DNA of 64,000 nucleotides from Flexithrix dorotheae DSM 6795 (lineage in GTDB: Bacteria; Bacteroidota; Bacteroidia; Cytophagales; Flammeovirgaceae), in assembly GCF_000379765.1 (NCBI RefSeq), contig NZ_KB903443.1:332951-396950 (forward strand). The letters are read 5' to 3'. Every line of letters begins with the position of its first letter. Position 1 is the stretch's first letter. The position numbers and the translations under genes are program-made. Shown one piece after another: positions 34,218 to 45,300 of the stretch. Below the pieces are notes generated by a model that made no database searches, had not been told where the DNA came from, and saw only the letters and a list, made by a program, of their open reading frames with translations.

Positions 34218-37200
34218 TTACTTAATGACCACACTTCCCTTTTTAGGCTCCAGTTCATTGGAGCCAAAGTCAATTACATAATAATAGACTCCTGTTGGTA
34301 ATTCTGTTTTCCCAAGGTGGGCACCAACATTAGATTCTCCTTTCCACACTTTATCCTCATTATTATAGCCCGGCATATCATAAACTAACATTCCTGAGGC
34401 GCTATAAATCTGAACTTTGTTGTCTGGGAAGTTTTCAATTCCCTCAATAAACCAAGAATCATTTTTATTATCCTGGTTTTTTGGAGAAATTCCATCATAC
34501 ACTACAATCTTGGAAGATGGAGCCACATTCATCCGAATAGTGATGGTATCACAAGCCTGATCTGGTTGTACATTATCACAAATGGTCACATTAAATTCAT
34601 CAGTACCTGATAACGTAGTGGCATATGGCACATAATCTATACACAGACTATCTCCATTAGCAATTAGTGTCTCAGTATCAAGTACTCCATAGTTACCTTC
34701 GAATTCAGTTCCTGTCAGGTTAAATGACACAACATCCTTATCCAAATCGGTAGCATAAAGACAAAGGGTAATCGGATTATCTTTAGTAGTCTCATATTCC
34801 AATTCTTCCTCCTGCAATGGGTTTCCATCAGCATCGGTAATTATTGGCGCATTATTCACTACTCCAACTCCTACTTTAAAAGTAATTTCCTTCACATCCA
34901 CACCAGGAAGACCGCCATCATCTTTTAGAGTGATGGTAATTACAATAGGAGTAGTGCTTCTTTTATCTTTTAAAGGTTTAAATTTCAATATGGCTTCTCC
35001 ACTGCCCTGTTCGTAGGCTATATTACCTGGATCGGGAATAACATCCGTATTGGAGCTTGTGGCCGAAATTTCGATATTTTGATCCAGCTCCGGATCACCA
35101 TCTGTTATCCCTGTCAGGAAGATAATCTGCTCTCCGGCATTCTTTCCAATGTCCTTATCAGGAACTGCTGTAATAGTAGGCGCATCATTCAATGGAATAA
35201 TTTCAATAGGCACATAAATTGACTTGGAGTCAATCCCTCCATTCTCTACTCCACCATTATCCATAACCGTAATGGTAAGCGTGTCAAAACCATTGGCATC
35301 AGGATGAGGGGTAAAAATCAAATCTCCATTAATATCTCCCTCTCTATAAGCAATCCTCAATTCATCATAAAAGTCTGGTTTATTGGAAGTTACCCTCACC
35401 GATGAAATAGTTTGCACAAGATCCGGATCTCCATCTGTAATTCCTGAAATTGGAATAACCTGCTGACCTTTGCCCTCCTGCATTAAAATGCCTTCTACAG
35501 GGCTAATAGTAGGAATATCATTCACCGGAAGAATGTTCACCTTAAATGAGATAGTCGTTTGGTTATCACTCCCTATTTGATCATTCCCATCATCAAATAC
35601 GGTTACGTTTATGATCACCTCCCCACTAATATCGGCCTCAGGGGTAAAGGTTAACAATGCTTCCGAAGAAACTGAATCATATGTTACCGTTGGAGCGGGT
35701 ATTTTTTCCAAACGGTTACTTTCTGCCACAATCCACATTTTCTGATCTTCCTCAATATCTCCATCAGAAATTCCTGAAAGCGTAATACTTATTTCCTCAG
35801 CGTCTTCAAGAATGGTAGTATCAGCTACCTGATCAATTGTAGGAGCTCCATTCCTTTTAAATATTTGAATTTCAAAAACCTCCTGAGTTTCATTATCATT
35901 ACCAGTGTCATCTGCTGGTCCATCGTCTTTTACAGTTACCGTCACTTCTGCAATACCATTTGCACCAGGAACCAGATCGTAAGTAATATCCCCGGTTTTG
36001 TCAGGTGAAGTGTAAAAAACTTTAAAATTAGTAACTAAATCAGGTCTGTTTGTTGAAACTGAAACGGTAATATTTTGATCTCCTTCATCTCCATCATTGA
36101 TTCCTTTTAACCTGATGCTTTCCTGTTTGTCATTCTCAAAAGTGACAATATTATCAATATTATCAATCTCTGGTTTGTTATTTTTTCCCACAATAATGAC
36201 ATCAAAAGTTACCTCCCTGGTGTCAACTCCACCATTTTCCACTCCGCCATCATCTGTTACTTTCACTGTAATGGTAGTTGTTCCAGATTTATCGTCCTCA
36301 GGATCTATATTTAAGATACCCTGTTGGGCATTTTTAGTATAAATTATTTCAATTTCATCCTTTTTGATTAATGATTCATCCGAACTGCTTACTACAATGG
36401 TAGAAGCTGTAATGTTCTGATCATCTTCATTAGGACCTCTTGTAATATTGGAAAGTACTACACTGAAAGGATTTCCATTATCATTATCAATAGTAATATC
36501 ATTCGGTTTGTTAATGGTGGGTGCATCATTTACCGGGAGGACATCAATTTTTAATTGAAATGTATTGCTGGTATTATTCGAACCACTTGTTCCATCCTTA
36601 ACCCTTACTGGAACAGACAGTTCGCCAAAAAAATCTTTAGCAGGAACCACAGTAGTTCCATCCTTAACGGAATAATTGCTTCCATTGTCAACTATAACTG
36701 TAAACTCTGTTTCTCTGTCAGGATCAGATATGGTTAACAATGCAGGGATAATTTCTATCTCCTTATCTTCATCTACGTCATTAAAAGTACCTGAAGTTTG
36801 ACCTGTAATTACGGGTGGATCATTTACATTTATTACATTAAAGAGCATAGTCGAAACTGTGCTTTCAACCCCAAGTTGATCTTTTACTTTAACCTTTACA
36901 TTAATTTCTCCGAAATAATTTTCTACAGGCTGAATATCAAAGTAATCATCTCGAATTTCAGGCAGTGTATAATTTGTACCATCTTCTACCGAAACAAACT
37001 TGTGAGTATCTCCAGCATCATCAATTATATTAAAATTATTAATTGAAATTCTTTTTCTTTGCTCTTCATCTATAGAGTTATCGTAACCATCCTTGAAACC
37101 ATCAATAATTGGAGCGGTATTTACATCCCTTACAGTTACTTCAAGTTCATACTCATTACTTGTTTTTGCAACCCCTTCGTCTGGAACATCCGTTAGGCTA

Positions 37201-38807
37201 ACATTAATTTTTAAAAGTCCTGTAAAACCCTGGTTTGGAATAATTCTTTTATTATTTTCAGTAGATATTGAATAATTGTCTCCTGTTAAAACATTTAAGG
37301 AAACATTATCCCCATCAACATCCTCCCAATCTAATTGACTTAAATTAACTACGAATGTATTACCTTCATCAAATCCAAAATCATCAGTTTGACCATTAAT
37401 TACAGGAGCATCATTTACAGGACTAACATTTATTATAATATCAATACTTTTGGTATCATCCCCTCCATTTAAAGTTCCACCATTATCTTCAACTATTACT
37501 CTCAATTCCCCTATCCCATTTCCATTGGCATTCTCCACTAAACCGTACTTTAAATCTGCTGTTTCAGCATCCACATCAAAATTTAAGATCTCTGCATTTT
37601 TTATCAAACTCCCATTTAAAACTTGAACAGATACTTTAGTCACATCCGATATATCATCTCCAGAAGTAATATTTGACAATTTAATAAAAGGAGGGTTTTG
37701 AGCATCTTCGCTTATATTTATAGGATCAACCGGATCAATTGTCGGGGCAAGATTTACAGTGGAGGCATTTACAGTCACAGAAATCTGATCCGAAAAAGTA
37801 TTATTATCAGTTCCATTATCTTTTAAAGTTACTGTAATAATTGCTGTACCAGTTTTATCCGCTGCAGGCGTGAATGTTAAATCATATTTAGTTTTATTCG
37901 CAGCAAAACCCGGATCTAAAATTAGGTTTCCATTCGGAATTAAATCTGTATTTGAACTCGTCACTACTAAAGATGTAAACTCTTGTCCACCATCATTAGG
38001 CCCTACACTTAGACTGGTAATTTCTACCAACTGTTCATCTGCATTCTCAGTAATATTAAAAATTTTATTACTTAAATTAAAAGAAGGTGCACTGTTTACT
38101 GGTAGTATTGTTAAGGAGAATGATGGAAGTGAAATTTCTCCAGATCCTGATCCATCGTTTACACTAATAATTATGTCATTGTAAGTTTGCACCTCACTTA
38201 GAGTCGGAAAAGAATTATTATGACTCAATTCACCTGTTTGAGCATTAAAATTCATCCAGGACGGCTTATTTTGAATTGTAAATTGAAAATCCGCGGGCAC
38301 ATTATCCACATCAGTAACTGATGGAGTAAAAGAAAAAGATGTTGGTGATTTTCCTTGATCATTCAGTTCAAAAATTGTAGTAGGAGAAGGAATTCCTGAA
38401 ATCACAGGAGGATCATTTACCTCTAGAATTTTTAAATCAAAAGACACATCGGTGGAGCCATCATTATCAGTTGCAGTCACTTTTATATTAATTGTGCCAT
38501 ATTTGTCTGGCTCTGTTTGAAAGGTTACTCTTCCGTACCCACCTCCAAAATATCGAGCATTTAAGTTACTTATTAGACCTTTATTTATATCTTCCTGATT
38601 GGGTATCACTGCTGAAAAAGTAGTTATTCCATCAGTCCCTCCATCTCCATTATCAATACCAGTAATATCAATAGTTACATTACCATCATCCTCAAAGAAT
38701 TCTTGAGGTGTGGAAATAGAAATATTTGGTGGCGAAGTCTGGCTGAAAGCTGGTATTATCCCTAATAATAAAAACAGGGTTGTAATTACGTAATTTCTTG
38801 ATTTCAT
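34218..38807 (-). CDS. cadherin-like repeat adhesin with type B T9SS sorting domain
   Basis: About 1529 residues. I use the ATG at 38807 because it gives a standard signal peptide (MKSRNYVITTLFLLLGIIPA, cleavage after FSQ); the ATG at 38834 would add nine residues. The body has about twelve cadherin/Ig-like units of 100-115 residues, each opening with N(D/S/T/K)xPxI (NDPPVIS, NDAPVIN, NTAPIID, NDAPTIN, NDIPTIS) and rich in Asp/Asn turns (DNGGVENGG, DDGGV), as expected of Ca2+-binding repeats. The last ~85 residues (DGISPKNQDNKNDSWF, VQIYSASGMLVYDMPG, PTGVYYYVIDFG) are a gliding-associated sorting domain. Thus it is a large surface adhesin exported by T9SS. It is the first gene of a three-gene unit with PorP/SprF and PorE-like. 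Confidence 0.92.
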   Translation of the reverse strand: MKSRNYVITTLFLLLGIIPAFSQTSPPNISISTPQEFFEDDGNVTIDITGIDNGDGGTDGITTFSAVIPNQEDINKGLISNLNARYFGGGYGRVTFQTEPDKYGTINIKVTATDNDGSTDVSFDLKILEVNDPPVISGIPSPTTIFELNDQGKSPTSFSFTPSVTDVDNVPADFQFTIQNKPSWMNFNAQTGELSHNNSFPTLSEVQTYNDIIISVNDGSGSGEISLPSFSLTILPVNSAPSFNLSNKIFNITENADEQLVEITSLSVGPNDGGQEFTSLVVTSSNTDLIPNGNLILDPGFAANKTKYDLTFTPAADKTGTAIITVTLKDNGTDNNTFSDQISVTVNASTVNLAPTIDPVDPINISEDAQNPPFIKLSNITSGDDISDVTKVSVQVLNGSLIKNAEILNFDVDAETADLKYGLVENANGNGIGELRVIVEDNGGTLNGGDDTKSIDIIINVSPVNDAPVINGQTDDFGFDEGNTFVVNLSQLDWEDVDGDNVSLNVLTGDNYSISTENNKRIIPNQGFTGLLKINVSLTDVPDEGVAKTSNEYELEVTVRDVNTAPIIDGFKDGYDNSIDEEQRKRISINNFNIIDDAGDTHKFVSVEDGTNYTLPEIRDDYFDIQPVENYFGEINVKVKVKDQLGVESTVSTMLFNVINVNDPPVITGQTSGTFNDVDEDKEIEIIPALLTISDPDRETEFTVIVDNGSNYSVKDGTTVVPAKDFFGELSVPVRVKDGTSGSNNTSNTFQLKIDVLPVNDAPTINKPNDITIDNDNGNPFSVVLSNITRGPNEDDQNITASTIVVSSSDESLIKKDEIEIIYTKNAQQGILNIDPEDDKSGTTTITVKVTDDGGVENGGVDTREVTFDVIIVGKNNKPEIDNIDNIVTFENDKQESIRLKGINDGDEGDQNITVSVSTNRPDLVTNFKVFYTSPDKTGDITYDLVPGANGIAEVTVTVKDDGPADDTGNDNETQEVFEIQIFKRNGAPTIDQVADTTILEDAEEISITLSGISDGDIEEDQKMWIVAESNRLEKIPAPTVTYDSVSSEALLTFTPEADISGEVIINVTVFDDGNDQIGSDNQTTISFKVNILPVNDIPTISPVEGILMQEGKGQQVIPISGITDGDPDLVQTISSVRVTSNKPDFYDELRIAYREGDINGDLIFTPHPDANGFDTLTITVMDNGGVENGGIDSKSIYVPIEIIPLNDAPTITAVPDKDIGKNAGEQIIFLTGITDGDPELDQNIEISATSSNTDVIPDPGNIAYEQGSGEAILKFKPLKDKRSTTPIVITITLKDDGGLPGVDVKEITFKVGVGVVNNAPIITDADGNPLQEEELEYETTKDNPITLCLYATDLDKDVVSFNLTGTEFEGNYGVLDTETLIANGDSLCIDYVPYATTLSGTDEFNVTICDNVQPDQACDTITIRMNVAPSSKIVVYDGISPKNQDNKNDSWFIEGIENFPDNKVQIYSASGMLVYDMPGYNNEDKVWKGESNVGAHLGKTELPTGVYYYVIDFGSNELEPKKGSVVIK

Positions 38808-39363
38808 ATAATGTTTTTGGTTAAACAAATTCATTATTCCCTAAATGTCTTTTTGAAATACTATTATTCGGTTAATTGATCATGCCTTTCCTGAGTTAGT
38901 AGGTGATTATCAGGGTTTTACAGTTTGGACATTTGCTTTAATCGGCATTCAAGGCAGCTATTTGTGTCAAAATTAATCAAATTCCATGTAAGTTTTTCCT
39001 AATTTTATTTTCATTATGTCAACATATGTTAAAAGCTTATGGAATCCTTACAAAGTGGAATTACCCCCATGGCATAACAAATATTATTCCATTATGAGCT
39101 ATACTTTTTGTTAAAAAACCTAATGTATTTCGGACTTGTTCTTTGTTTACAAAATATCATTCTAGATATCGCTAAAGCATATATTTTGCTTTTTTATTCA
39201 TTTCAACCCCATTGCCAAAATTAATCACTGGGCCTTATAGGCATAATAATTATCATTTCGTCTCATTCCCAATTTGAATTACAGGTTGTTGAATTTTGGA
39301 AAATTGCCCACATGATGTAACTTTTCATTACTTTTTAAACAAAATCATTCAAACCACTTCCAC
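38808..39363. other. ~550-bp divergent intergenic region
   Basis: Lies between the adhesin cassette and the M24 peptidase. No gene-like frame. Two minus-strand -7 matches (TAATTTTG at 38968-38975 and 39216-39223) could drive the cassette, but neither has TTTG at the -33 position. GAAGTGGTTT is on the minus strand at 39351-39360. Confidence 0.5.
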
Positions 39364-40725
39364 ATGCAAAAAACAATCTTCCTATTGTGCCTGCCTTTTC
39401 TATGGTCTTATTCCACCTTTCTGCAGGCACAAAACAGCAAATACCCAAAAATTCTTTCTATGAAGGAAAGAGCAACAGTTATTGATAACTTATTGGAAGA
39501 CAGGATAAAAACCGTACTCCCTAATTTAATGAGAAGTAATGGTATAGATATGTGGCTGGTCATTTCCAGAGAGTATAATGAAGACCCTGTAATCGAAACT
39601 TTTCTACCGGCCACATGGCTTGCAGCAAGAAGAAGAACCATTTTGGTGATGTACGATCCAGGTAATAATCAGGACATTGAAACCCTGGCCATTGCCCGAT
39701 ACGATGTGGGAAAATCCTTCAAAAAAGCCTGGGATAAAGAAAAAGAACCTGACCAGTGGAAAGCACTTTTGGGTATTATTGAAGCAAGAAATCCTGAAAA
39801 AATTGGCATCAACAAATCGGAATTTTTTGGTTTAGCGGATGGCATTACAGCAACAGATTTGGAAGAATTAGAAAAAAACTTAGGGGAAAAATATGCTTCG
39901 AAATTGGTTTCAGCAGAGCAATTAGCCATAGGCTGGCTGGAAACCAGAACTCCAAAAGAAATGGCCATTTACCCGCAGATTTGCCGGATTGCCCATGAAA
40001 TCATCGATGAGGCTTTCTCCGATAAAGTGATCCAACCCGGAGTGACTACCACTGAAGATGTAGTATGGTGGATGAGGGAAAAAATCAGGGAATTAAATCT
40101 GATTACCTGGTTTCACCCCACTGTAGATGTCCAAAGAGCTGACCCTGAATCTTTTGATCATTTGAGAACTTTCTCCAAAAGACCCGATGCCAATGTGATT
40201 TTACCCGGAGACCTGTTGCATGTTGATTTTGGCATCAAATACCTGAGGTTAAACACGGATACCCAACAACATGCCTATGTATTGAAACCCGGAGAAACCG
40301 AAGTACCAGCGTATTTGAAAGCTGCATTTGAAAAGGGAAATCAGTTACAGGATATTTTTACCAATAATTTCAAAGGGGGTGTATCTGGCAACGAAGTACT
40401 TAAAAAGTCCAGGCAGGAAGCCATTGCAAATGGGATTAAACCTTCCATTTATACTCACCCGCTGGGGTTTCATGGACATGCTGCAGGAACTACTTTAGGC
40501 ATGTGGGATGCACAGGAAGGAGTACCTGTAAATGGTGATTATCCACTGCATTACAATACTGCTTATGCAATTGAACTCAATGCATCAGTATTTATTAAGG
40601 AGTGGAATAAGGAAATCAGAATTATGCTGGAGGAAGATGCTATTTTCACAGAAAATGGTGTCCAATATATTGATGGCAGGCAAAAATCAATTTTAACAAT
40701 TCCCAGAATTCCTGCTACACATTGA
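39364..40725 (+). CDS. exported M24 family peptidase (Xaa-Pro aminopeptidase-like)
   Basis: 453 residues. Signal peptide ends in FLQAQ. The N-terminal creatinase-like domain (about 35-195) is followed by the pita-bread catalytic domain with all five metal ligands in order: LHVDFG (Asp), NTDTQQH (Asp), HPLGFHGHAAG (His), AIELN (Glu), MLEEDA (Glu). So an active dinuclear enzyme that removes residues N-terminal to proline, or a related dipeptidase, is expected in the periplasm. It is 47 bp before the sulfatase gene on the same strand and may share its transcript. Confidence 0.9.
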   Translation: MQKTIFLLCLPFLWSYSTFLQAQNSKYPKILSMKERATVIDNLLEDRIKTVLPNLMRSNGIDMWLVISREYNEDPVIETFLPATWLAARRRTILVMYDPGNNQDIETLAIARYDVGKSFKKAWDKEKEPDQWKALLGIIEARNPEKIGINKSEFFGLADGITATDLEELEKNLGEKYASKLVSAEQLAIGWLETRTPKEMAIYPQICRIAHEIIDEAFSDKVIQPGVTTTEDVVWWMREKIRELNLITWFHPTVDVQRADPESFDHLRTFSKRPDANVILPGDLLHVDFGIKYLRLNTDTQQHAYVLKPGETEVPAYLKAAFEKGNQLQDIFTNNFKGGVSGNEVLKKSRQEAIANGIKPSIYTHPLGFHGHAAGTTLGMWDAQEGVPVNGDYPLHYNTAYAIELNASVFIKEWNKEIRIMLEEDAIFTENGVQYIDGRQKSILTIPRIPATH

Positions 40726-40772
40726 TCTGCATCTATAAATAAAAATCAAAAATTTTATAATTTGAATTGAAA

Positions 40773-42332
40773 ATGAAAAAACAACTGTGTTTAATTCCAT
40801 TGTTGGTCATTTTAACCCTGGCCGCCTGTAAAAATTCTTCTCCAAAACAGGTCACCCAAAAACCACCCAACATACTTTTTATTTTTACTGATGATCATGC
40901 TCTTCAGGCCATAAGTGCCTATGGATCGAATATAAATCAAACTCCAAATATAGACAGGCTGGCCAGTGAAGGCATGTTATTTAAACACTGTATGGTCACT
41001 AATTCAATTTGCGGACCAAGCAGGGCTGTAATCCAAACGGGAAAATTTAGTCACCTGAATGGCTTCAAAACCAATGAAGATAAGTTTGATAATACACAAC
41101 AAACCTTTCCTAAACTAATGCAGGAAAATGGCTATCAGACGGCTATTTTCGGAAAATGGCATCTTAAAACAGAACCCAAGGGATATGATGCCTGGAAGGT
41201 TTTACCTGGACAGGGAAATTATTACAACCCCGATTTTAAAACACCAGAGGGAAATGAAAAAATTGAAGGTTATGTCACCGATATTGTAACTGATTTATCC
41301 ATTGAATGGCTGGAAAAGCAGCGAGATCAGGATAAACCTTTTTTGCTCATGAGCCAGCACAAAGCGCCTCACAGGAGGTGGCTGCCAAATGATAAATACC
41401 TGACCAAATATGATGATAAAGAAATCCCCGAGCCTGCTACCCTATTTGACGATTATAATACCAGGGCCTCAGGAGCTGCAAAGCAGGAAATGGAGATTGA
41501 TCGGCACATGGATTTAATTTTTGATAATAAGGTGTTGGAATTGATTGATTCTACCAACCTGGACCAATATCCGGAATATAAAAAAAATAGCTATGCCAGA
41601 TTGAATAACACCCAAAAGGAAAAATGGCATGCGGCTTATGACCCTAAAAATCAGGAATTTCTGGAATCAGATTTAAAAGGTGAAGCTTTGGTGAAATGGA
41701 AATACCAAAGATATATTAAGGACTATTTAAGGTGTGTAGCTTCTGTTGATGAAAACATTGGCAGGTTGATGGATTACCTTGAAAAAAGTGGTCTGGCCGA
41801 AAATACCATTGTCATCTACAGCTCAGACCAGGGGTTTTATTTGGGAGAACATGGCTGGTTTGATAAAAGATGGATGTATGAAGAATCCCTTCACATGCCA
41901 TTAATTGTAAAATGGCCAGGCATTGTTCAACCCGGAACCATAAATTCAGATTTAGTTTCAAACCTGGATTTTGCCGAAACATTGCTTGATATGGCACAAA
42001 TAAAAATACCTGAGGATATGCAGGGAGAGAGTCTACGGCCAATTCTGGAGGGAAATACTCCTGAAAACTGGAGAAAGTCTGTTTATTATCACTATTACGA
42101 ATACCCTGCTGTGCACATGGTTCCCAAACACTACGGTATCCGAAATGACAGGTACAAACTTATTTATTTTTACGAAACCGATGAATGGGAATTTTATGAT
42201 TTAGAAACAGATCCACAGGAAATTAACAATACGTATGAGCTACTTTCGAATCAAGAACTTATCGGTGAAATGAAAGAAGAACTAAAAAAACTTCGGCAAC
42301 AGTACCAGGACAATACCGGAAAGGCGGTTTAA
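40773..42332 (+). CDS. sulfatase lipoprotein (type I, formylglycine-dependent)
   Basis: 519 residues from the ATG at 40773; an in-frame TTG two codons earlier (40767) is less likely. Lipobox TLAAC puts the lipidated Cys at residue 19. Metal-binding DD (40-41) lies in [10 protein letters not shown]. The sulfatase signature [13 protein letters not shown] has C80 in the C-x-P-S-R motif that is oxidised to formylglycine. GKWHLK and [20 protein letters not shown] supply further active-site residues. Likely role: desulfating a polysaccharide at the cell surface or in the periplasm. No sulfatase-maturing enzyme is in the window. Gene end meets a bidirectional terminator. Confidence 0.94.
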   Translation: MKKQLCLIPLLVILTLAACKNSSPKQVTQKPPNILFIFTDDHALQAISAYGSNINQTPNIDRLASEGMLFKHCMVTNSICGPSRAVIQTGKFSHLNGFKTNEDKFDNTQQTFPKLMQENGYQTAIFGKWHLKTEPKGYDAWKVLPGQGNYYNPDFKTPEGNEKIEGYVTDIVTDLSIEWLEKQRDQDKPFLLMSQHKAPHRRWLPNDKYLTKYDDKEIPEPATLFDDYNTRASGAAKQEMEIDRHMDLIFDNKVLELIDSTNLDQYPEYKKNSYARLNNTQKEKWHAAYDPKNQEFLESDLKGEALVKWKYQRYIKDYLRCVASVDENIGRLMDYLEKSGLAENTIVIYSSDQGFYLGEHGWFDKRWMYEESLHMPLIVKWPGIVQPGTINSDLVSNLDFAETLLDMAQIKIPEDMQGESLRPILEGNTPENWRKSVYYHYYEYPAVHMVPKHYGIRNDRYKLIYFYETDEWEFYDLETDPQEINNTYELLSNQELIGEMKEELKKLRQQYQDNTGKAV

Positions 42333-42336
42333 AACA

Positions 42337-42372
42337 AAAAAGCCCGAAAGCATGATTACTTCCGGGCTTTAA
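42337..42372. terminator. bidirectional terminator between sulfatase and rpoB
   Basis: An 8-bp stem AAAGCCCG / CGGGCTTT, extended by AAG/CTT past one mismatch, with A-run and T-run flanks. It ends the sulfatase transcript and, 20 bp past the rpoB stop, ends rpoB as well. Confidence 0.9.
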
Positions 42373-42392
42373 TTTTCTGGATTTTGGATAAA

Positions 42393-45300
42393 TTAATTAT
42401 CCAAAGTTATTTCTAATGCCAGACCTCTTAATTCGTGAACCAATACATTAAATGATTCTGGTACACTTGGTTTTGGCATGTTTTCACCTTTTACAATTGA
42501 TTCGTAAGCCTTAGCTCTACCTACAACATCATCAGACTTGATAGTCAGGATTTCCTGAAGTACATTGGCTGCACCAAAAGCCTCCAGTGCCCAAACTTCC
42601 ATCTCACCAAAACGCTGACCACCAAACTGAGCTTTACCACCAAGAGGTTGCTGGGTAATAAGCGAGTATGGTCCAATTGACCTGGCGTGCATTTTATCAT
42701 CAACTAAGTGACCTAGTTTAAGCATATAAATCACACCAACTGAAACAGGCTGATCAAACTGCTGGCCAGTAAGTCCATCATTCAAATGAACCCTTCCGGC
42801 TTCTGGTAACCCAGCTTCATTCAACTCTGAATTTACTTCATCCTCAGTAGCACCATCAAAAATCGGAGTAGCATACTTTCTACCTAATTTCAATCCGGCC
42901 CAACCAAGAATTGTTTCGTAAATCTGACCGATGTTCATCCTTGAAGGTACACCAAGTGGGTTAAGTACAATGTCCATTGGAGTTCCATCAGCAAGGAAAG
43001 GCATATCTTCCTCCCTTACAATCTTGGCCACAACCCCTTTGTTACCGTGACGACCCGCCATTTTATCACCTACTTTAAGCTTTCTCTTTTTAGCAATATA
43101 AACTTTAGCAAGTCTTACGATACCCGCTGGCAATTCATCCCCAACTTCAAGAGTGAATCGGTCTCTTTTGAATTTACCGGTAAGGTCGTTTCTCTTATTG
43201 TTATAATTTTTCACCAACTCGGCCACATGGCTGTTGATTTCTTCATTATCAGTCCAGTTATCTAATAAAAGATCACCTAAAAGGTTAGCTTCCTCAGGAA
43301 CTGCATAACTACTTTCATCTCTGTAAGGATTATCTTCCGGGAATAAGTTAGACTTGATATTCATATCAGAAAACTTAACTCCTTTACTCATAATCTCATT
43401 ACCAAACTTATGTTTGATACCATTACAGGTTTGTCCCTCCAATAGTTTCACTAATTTGGATAATGCAAGATTTTGAACGGCTGATAAATCCCTGCTAAAC
43501 TTACTTTTAAGGATTTCAACTTCTTTTTTAGACTTTTGTCTTAAATCCTTATCCTTTTTAGGTCTGGAGAACAATTTGGTATCAATAACCACACCTCTTA
43601 AAGAAGCAGAGGCCCTTAGAGATGCATCCTTCACATCACCAGCCTTATCACCGAAAATTGCTCTTAAAAGTTTTTCTTCTGGGGTAGGATCACTTTCTCC
43701 TTTAGGAGTAATTTTTCCTATTAGAATATCACCTTCTTTAATATCTGCTCCAACTCTTACAATACCGTTCTCATCAAGGTTTTTAACCGCCTCCTCACTT
43801 ACGTTTGGAATCTCAGAAGTTAATTCTTCCTCACCTCTTTTAGTATCCCTTACTTCTAACTCAAATTCATCGATATGAAGTGAGGTAAATACATCATCTC
43901 TCACAACTTTTTCGGAAATAACAATAGCATCCTCAAAGTTGTATCCTTGCCATGGCATAAAGGCCACAAGCATATTTCTACCTAATGCAAGCTCTCCTCC
44001 ATCTGTAGCATAGCCATCACACAATACCTGACCTTTTTTCACTTTATCCCCTCTTTTTACCAGAGGTCTTAAGTTAATACAGGTATCCTGGTTGGTTCTT
44101 CTGAATTTGGTCAAATCATGAGATACTACTTCTTCATCGAAGGTAACCAATTTTTGATCTTCATTAAGATCATATCTTATTTTTATGGTAGTAGCATCTA
44201 CGAAATCAACTACACCATCTTCCTTAGCAATTACAAGTGACCTTGAATCCAAAGCAACCCTTCTTTCCAAACCAGTTCCCACAATTGGAGCCTGTGGTCT
44301 TAACAAAGGCACAGCCTGACGCTGCATGTTCGATCCCATCAGGGCCCTGTTCGCATCATCATGCTCAAGGAAAGGAATCATTGAAGCCGCAACAGATACA
44401 ATCTGGTTTGGCGCAACGTCCATATAAGAAATCTTGTCTGGTTCCTCAATAGGGAAATCACCTTCAAATCTTGCCTTAATCCTATCGTTTACGAATTTTC
44501 CGGTATCTTCTAAAGGGGCATTGGCCTGAGCGATGTAATGATCATCTTCCTCCTCGGCACTTAGATATTCTACATTTTCGGTCATATCTACAGTACCTTC
44601 CTTCACTTTTCTGTATGGAGTTTCAATGAATCCCATGCTATTTACCTTGGCAAATACACAAAGAGAAGAAATAAGACCAATATTTGGCCCTTCAGGAGTT
44701 TCAATGGTACACAATCTACCGTAGTGTGTGTAGTGAACGTCCCTTACCTCAAAACCGGCTCTTTCTCTTGATAAACCACCTGGACCTAATGCTGATACTC
44801 TTCTTTTATGGGTAATTTCAGCCAATGGGTTGGTCTGATCCATAAACTGAGAAAGCTGGTTAGTTCCAAAGAAGGAATTAATCACAGAACTCAAAGTACG
44901 GGCATTAATTAAATCAACAGGTTTGAAATCTTCATTATCCCTTACGTTCATTCTCTCCTTGATTGTCCTGGCCATTCTGGCTAAACCAACACCAAATTGA
45001 GAGAATAACTGCTCACCTACAGTCCTAACCCTTCTGTTACTTAAGTGGTCAATATCATCCACTACAGTTTTAGAGTTAATCAGGGTGATCAGGTATTTTA
45101 CAATACTAATAATATCAACTTTAGTCAATACTTTAGTATCAATATCAGTATCCGAAGATAATTTCTTATTAATTCTATATCTTCCTACTTCTCCTAAATC
45201 ATATCTTTTATCACTGAAGAAAAGGTTTTGAATAACTTCCCTCGCTGTAGATTCATCAGGAGCCTCAGTATTTCTTAGTTGACGATAAATCTGCTCAACT

